A DNA stretch of 64,000 nt from Gammaproteobacteria bacterium (GTDB taxonomy: Bacteria; Pseudomonadota; Gammaproteobacteria; Pseudomonadales; Pseudohongiellaceae): assembly GCA_008081045.1 (NCBI GenBank), contig VMDC01000001.1, positions 62,001-126,000 of the forward strand, in the 5' to 3' direction. Positions 61,365-64,000 of the stretch are shown piece after piece. Position numbers and translations under genes: made by a program. The notes beneath the pieces were generated by a model. That model made no database searches. It saw nothing but the letters and a program-made list of their open reading frames with translations, and had not been told where the DNA came from. Position 1 is the stretch's first letter; each line of letters starts with the position of its first letter.

Positions 61365-61916
61365 GTGCACGCGAAGATTCTGAGACTGAACAAGGCTGGG
61401 ATCCCGGTCAGTTGGCTGACCCGGGAAGAGACTGCAACGCTGTTGGCAAAAGATCAGGTCATCTGGTCACTCGGCGAGCCCGTGATGGAAATTCGCGGAG
61501 GCGTTAACCGCGAGGGCATTCGCTCGGTGTTACGCTTGCCCAGCATCGTTGCCTGCGATGGCAAAGTCCACAAGGAAAGTTTTGATCCTCCGCTGGAAAA
61601 TAAATTTCTGTTCCGTCGTGACAAGAATATTTGTCTGTATTGCGGAGGGGAGTTTCCCTGGACAGAATTGTCACGCGATCACGTGATTCCGACCTCCAAA
61701 GGCGGCAGTGACAGCTGGACCAATGTCGTAACCTCCTGTCGACGCTGTAATAATCGCAAAGCGGACCGCACGCCAGAGCAGGCGAATATGGAACTTCTGG
61801 CCATCCCTTTTGTGCCGAATCAATATGAGTTTCTCTATCTCTCCAACCATGCGGTGCTCGCTGATCAGATGGAATTTCTGAGCGCGCGCTTTTCTCGGAA
61901 CATCAGATTGATCTAG
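61365..61916 (+). CDS. HNH endonuclease family protein
   Basis: This 183-aa protein has a zinc-stabilised HNH domain (about 85-145): Cys-x-x-Cys in 'NICLYCGGEF', the catalytic 'LSRDHVIPTSKGGSDSWTNVV' and a second Cys-x-x-Cys in 'SCRRCNNRKADRTPEQANM'. The N-terminal 80 residues ('LRLNKAGIPVSWLTREETATLLAKDQVIWSLG') match a common stand-alone bacterial HNH family, not a homing or restriction enzyme with a partner. GTG start with GGAG about ten bases upstream. Its cellular role is unknown, and no mobile element is adjacent. Confidence 0.87.
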   Translation: MHAKILRLNKAGIPVSWLTREETATLLAKDQVIWSLGEPVMEIRGGVNREGIRSVLRLPSIVACDGKVHKESFDPPLENKFLFRRDKNICLYCGGEFPWTELSRDHVIPTSKGGSDSWTNVVTSCRRCNNRKADRTPEQANMELLAIPFVPNQYEFLYLSNHAVLADQMEFLSARFSRNIRLI

Positions 61917-62025
61917 ACGCGCGCTCAACCGCTCTCCGCGGTTTCAATCTGCTGTCATTCGGCCCGGTTTTTCATGATAGGATCACGGCTCGTTTCAGGC
62001 AGCCCGGAAGGGCCGTCGTTTCCTG

Positions 62026-62970
62026 ATGCCTACTGTTATGCATGACAAACCACAGAAACCTCTTGCCGGCGCGCTGCTTTCACTGACCACGGCCGCACTT
62101 TGGGGGGTGTTGCCGGTGGCCCTGAAAGAGCTGCTTTCCGTGATGGATGCGGGTACCGTCGTCTGGTACCGGTTTCTGGTTGCGTGGCTGGTCATTCTGG
62201 TCTGGCTGGCAGCCAGACAGAATCTTCCGGATCTTCTTCGCGCATCGGTGAGAGTGCGGTGGATGATGCTTATCGCTGCGCTGGGGTTATGCGGTAACTA
62301 TTATTTTTTCTCCCTGTCACTCAACTTTGTCAATGCCGAGACAAGCGAGGCAGTGATTCAGCTGACCACGCTGTTTTTGATACTCGGTGGCGTCTTCATC
62401 TACAAAGAGCCCTTTGCAGGCATGCAGAAAGCGGGTACGGGCCTTATTCTTGCGGGCCTGCTGCTGTTTTTCCATGATCGGTTGGAAGTACTGAGTTCTT
62501 TGGATAATGCAGAAACCCTGGGCGTGCTTATCGTCGTGGTGGCTGCGATTACCTGGACAATCTATGCACTGCTGCAGAAGCAGCTGCTGGGGACGTTCAG
62601 TTCAGTACAGATTCTGTTTGTCATTTATGTGATTTCAGTGGTGGTGCTGATGCCATTTGTGTCGCCGGGCGCGCTGTTTCAGTTGACCGGTTTTCAATAC
62701 GCGCTGTTGACCTTTTGCTGCCTGAACACTCTCATTGCCTACGGCTGTTTTGCTGAGGCACTCAACCTGTGGGATGCTTCGAAGGTCAGCGCGGTGCTGG
62801 CACTGGCGCCGCTCTTCACTATCGCAACGCTTAAAGTCATTGTCATCATCAATCCGGATTATGCGTTTACCGATCGTCTGTCGAATCTTTCCGTGCTGGG
62901 TGCGGTGCTGCTCATGGTGGGGTCAGCTTTGACTGCGCTGATGCCGATTCTGCAGCAGCGCCGTCAATAG
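62026..62970 (+). CDS. EamA/DMT-family transporter
   Basis: This is a ten-span drug/metabolite-superfamily permease (314 aa) built of two EamA repeats. The first begins 'GALLSLTTAALWGVLPVALKELL' and the second 'LGVLIVVVAAITWTIYALLQKQ'. The hallmark 'TSEAVIQLTTLFLILGGVFIYKEPF' and 'SKVSAVLALAPLFTIATL' are present. Members export amino acids, purines or other metabolites; the substrate is not predictable. Either the first ATG or the fifth codon (62038) may be used. Confidence 0.88.
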   Translation: MPTVMHDKPQKPLAGALLSLTTAALWGVLPVALKELLSVMDAGTVVWYRFLVAWLVILVWLAARQNLPDLLRASVRVRWMMLIAALGLCGNYYFFSLSLNFVNAETSEAVIQLTTLFLILGGVFIYKEPFAGMQKAGTGLILAGLLLFFHDRLEVLSSLDNAETLGVLIVVVAAITWTIYALLQKQLLGTFSSVQILFVIYVISVVVLMPFVSPGALFQLTGFQYALLTFCCLNTLIAYGCFAEALNLWDASKVSAVLALAPLFTIATLKVIVIINPDYAFTDRLSNLSVLGAVLLMVGSALTALMPILQQRRQ

Positions 62971-63110
62971 TCATTGGTGGCAACCGATGACGAGGTGTGC
63001 GAGAGCAGAGATTGCAATCTGTGCGGCTGCTGACTAAATTTAAGTGACCGGTGCCTCATTCATCCGGTATCGAACACTATAAAAACAGGGGCCATCCCGG
63101 GAGTCTGTCC

Positions 63111-64000
63111 ATGCGAGTTGCAGGTTTCGCGCTTTTTCTTTCTACTTTAATACTGTCTCATTTCGCGGTTGCCCAGTTGAGTCGGGTGGAGATTACCTCG
63201 CGAGAGACCTTGTCTGACCCGAGCGTCCGGTTCAGCTATGAAAGGATCGAAGGGGTCATGCATTTTACGCTTGCTCCGGGTCTGAGGGCTAACCAGGCGA
63301 TCGTTGATCTTGAACATGCACCTTTGAACGAGTCTGGTCTGGTGGAGTATGCAGCGGATTTCCGGCTGCTGGTGCCCAGCGAAAATATCGCAAGCGACAC
63401 GCTGATCTACCACGTCAATAACCGGGGCAGGAGTACGACGCATCCGGAAATTTCCCTGCAGCACCCTCTGGCTTCACAGGGCTTCACGTATCTGGTGACA
63501 GGCTGGATTAATGAGTTAAGTTCCGCACCGGGGCGCCTTCGCCTGCACGCGCCCGTGGTCGGCTCTGAGGAGGGTCCCATCGTTGGGCCGGTCCGCTACG
63601 AGGTTTCAACAGGTCGGGCTACCGACAGCCTTGCTATTGCGGGTCCCGGGCATCTGGCTTATCCGCCGACTGACGCGGGACTGGCTGCGGCGACTCTTAC
63701 CCGTCGTCTGTATCAGTCTGACCCCAGAGACCCTGTAGAGCGATCCCAATTCGACCTGTCAGTTACCGAGCGCGAAGATTCTAATCAGGTTGACGTGGCT
63801 CTTGTGCTCGACGGGGGCTTTGAACCCGGTTACCTGTATGAGCTGATTTACGAAGCGCAGGACTCGGTTCTTGCCGGAGCAGGAATGTCCGCGATTCGGG
63901 ATGCTGTCGCGGCGATTCGCCACGATCAGGAATCCGATCTGCTGCAGGATCTCAACCTGCCTCAGATCCGACATACGATTGCTTACGGGGTCTCGCAAAG
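63111..64000 (+). CDS. Exported alpha/beta-hydrolase-domain protein, N-terminal part (cut by window edge)
   Basis: An open frame of 296 codons runs from the ATG at 63111 to the right edge without a stop. GGGAG lies seven bases upstream. The signal sequence covers about 1-22 (ending His-Phe-Ala-Val-Ala). The mature part contains 'DFRLLVPSENIASDTLIYHVNNRGR', 'QHPLASQGFTYLVTGW' and 'PGYLYELIYEAQDSVLAGAGMSAIRD', ending near 'HTIAYGVSQ', where the nucleophile elbow would begin. I recognise this as the large Abhydrolase_10-type family of secreted hydrolase-domain proteins of unknown substrate. Confidence 0.8.
   Translation, partial: MRVAGFALFLSTLILSHFAVAQLSRVEITSRETLSDPSVRFSYERIEGVMHFTLAPGLRANQAIVDLEHAPLNESGLVEYAADFRLLVPSENIASDTLIYHVNNRGRSTTHPEISLQHPLASQGFTYLVTGWINELSSAPGRLRLHAPVVGSEEGPIVGPVRYEVSTGRATDSLAIAGPGHLAYPPTDAGLAAATLTRRLYQSDPRDPVERSQFDLSVTEREDSNQVDVALVLDGGFEPGYLYELIYEAQDSVLAGAGMSAIRDAVAAIRHDQESDLLQDLNLPQIRHTIAYGVSQ

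Noticed and set aside
1-64000. tRNA, rRNA, CRISPR arrays, insertion sequences, prophage or integrative element
   Set aside because: No T-loop GGTTCGAATCC-type sequences, spaced direct repeats, transposase, integrase or phage structural genes were seen in intergenic or coding sequence.

Overview
The window is a dense chromosomal segment of a gammaproteobacterium, GC-rich by eye (mid-50s percent). Three things point there: the fau / 6S RNA / zapA / TIGR02449 / pepP / ubiH / ubiI neighbourhood, gltBD, and E. coli-type LexA boxes. Its many exported hydrolases, lipoproteins and a TonB-dependent receptor suggest a free-living, probably marine, heterotroph that scavenges peptides and lipid head groups. 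I cannot name the genus. I saw no rRNA, tRNA, CRISPR array, insertion sequence or prophage.

Layout. 1-9.5 kb: a lipoprotein cut by the left edge, a 17-bp tandem repeat, a pair of exported amidohydrolases, a threonine synthase, a small lipoprotein with an exported helical protein, a YfcG-like glutathione transferase and an exported protein of unknown function. 9.5-17.4 kb: a D-aminoacylase-type lipoprotein, then the SOS mutagenesis genes. dnaE2 (imuC) converges on imuA-imuB, and each arm has its own near-perfect LexA box. A 30-codon hydrophobic ORF diverges from the imuA box. 17.4-24.2 kb: housekeeping genes (fau, 6S RNA, zapA, a coiled-coil protein, pepP, ubiH, ubiI), with a DUF1499 lipoprotein and a MaoC dehydratase placed between the two ubiquinone hydroxylases. 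24.2-37.7 kb: a small orphan ORF, an ABC exporter, a LysE-type exporter, a zinc-ribbon membrane protein, a NatAB-type ABC system, gltD and gltB, and an 0.8-kb stretch without a convincing gene.

37.7-42.8 kb holds the most coherent accessory system. It encodes a predicted periplasmic molybdenum aldehyde oxidoreductase of PaoABC type: a Tat-signal 2Fe-2S subunit, a molybdopterin subunit and an FAD subunit with four extra cysteines. A membrane cytochrome b follows, and the unit ends at a strong terminator. 42.8-56.8 kb: D-cysteine desulfhydrase, a TolB-like propeller, a large M1-M28-PDZ peptidase fusion, GlpQ, a GNAT protein, a lipoprotein, an SMP-30-like propeller, an aminotransferase, a second D-aminoacylase lipoprotein and three small membrane proteins. 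56.8-64 kb: a TonB-dependent receptor with an extremely acidic predicted loop, a short-chain dehydrogenase, an exported protein with a C-terminal membrane anchor, an HNH nuclease, an EamA transporter and the start of an exported alpha/beta-hydrolase-domain protein cut by the right edge.

A recurring theme is envelope-located breakdown of peptides and D-amino-acid derivatives (two D-aminoacylase-like lipoproteins, D-cysteine desulfhydrase, metallopeptidases, several amidohydrolases). That common purpose is inferred from family membership only. All start codons, promoters and functions were read by eye; no database search was run.
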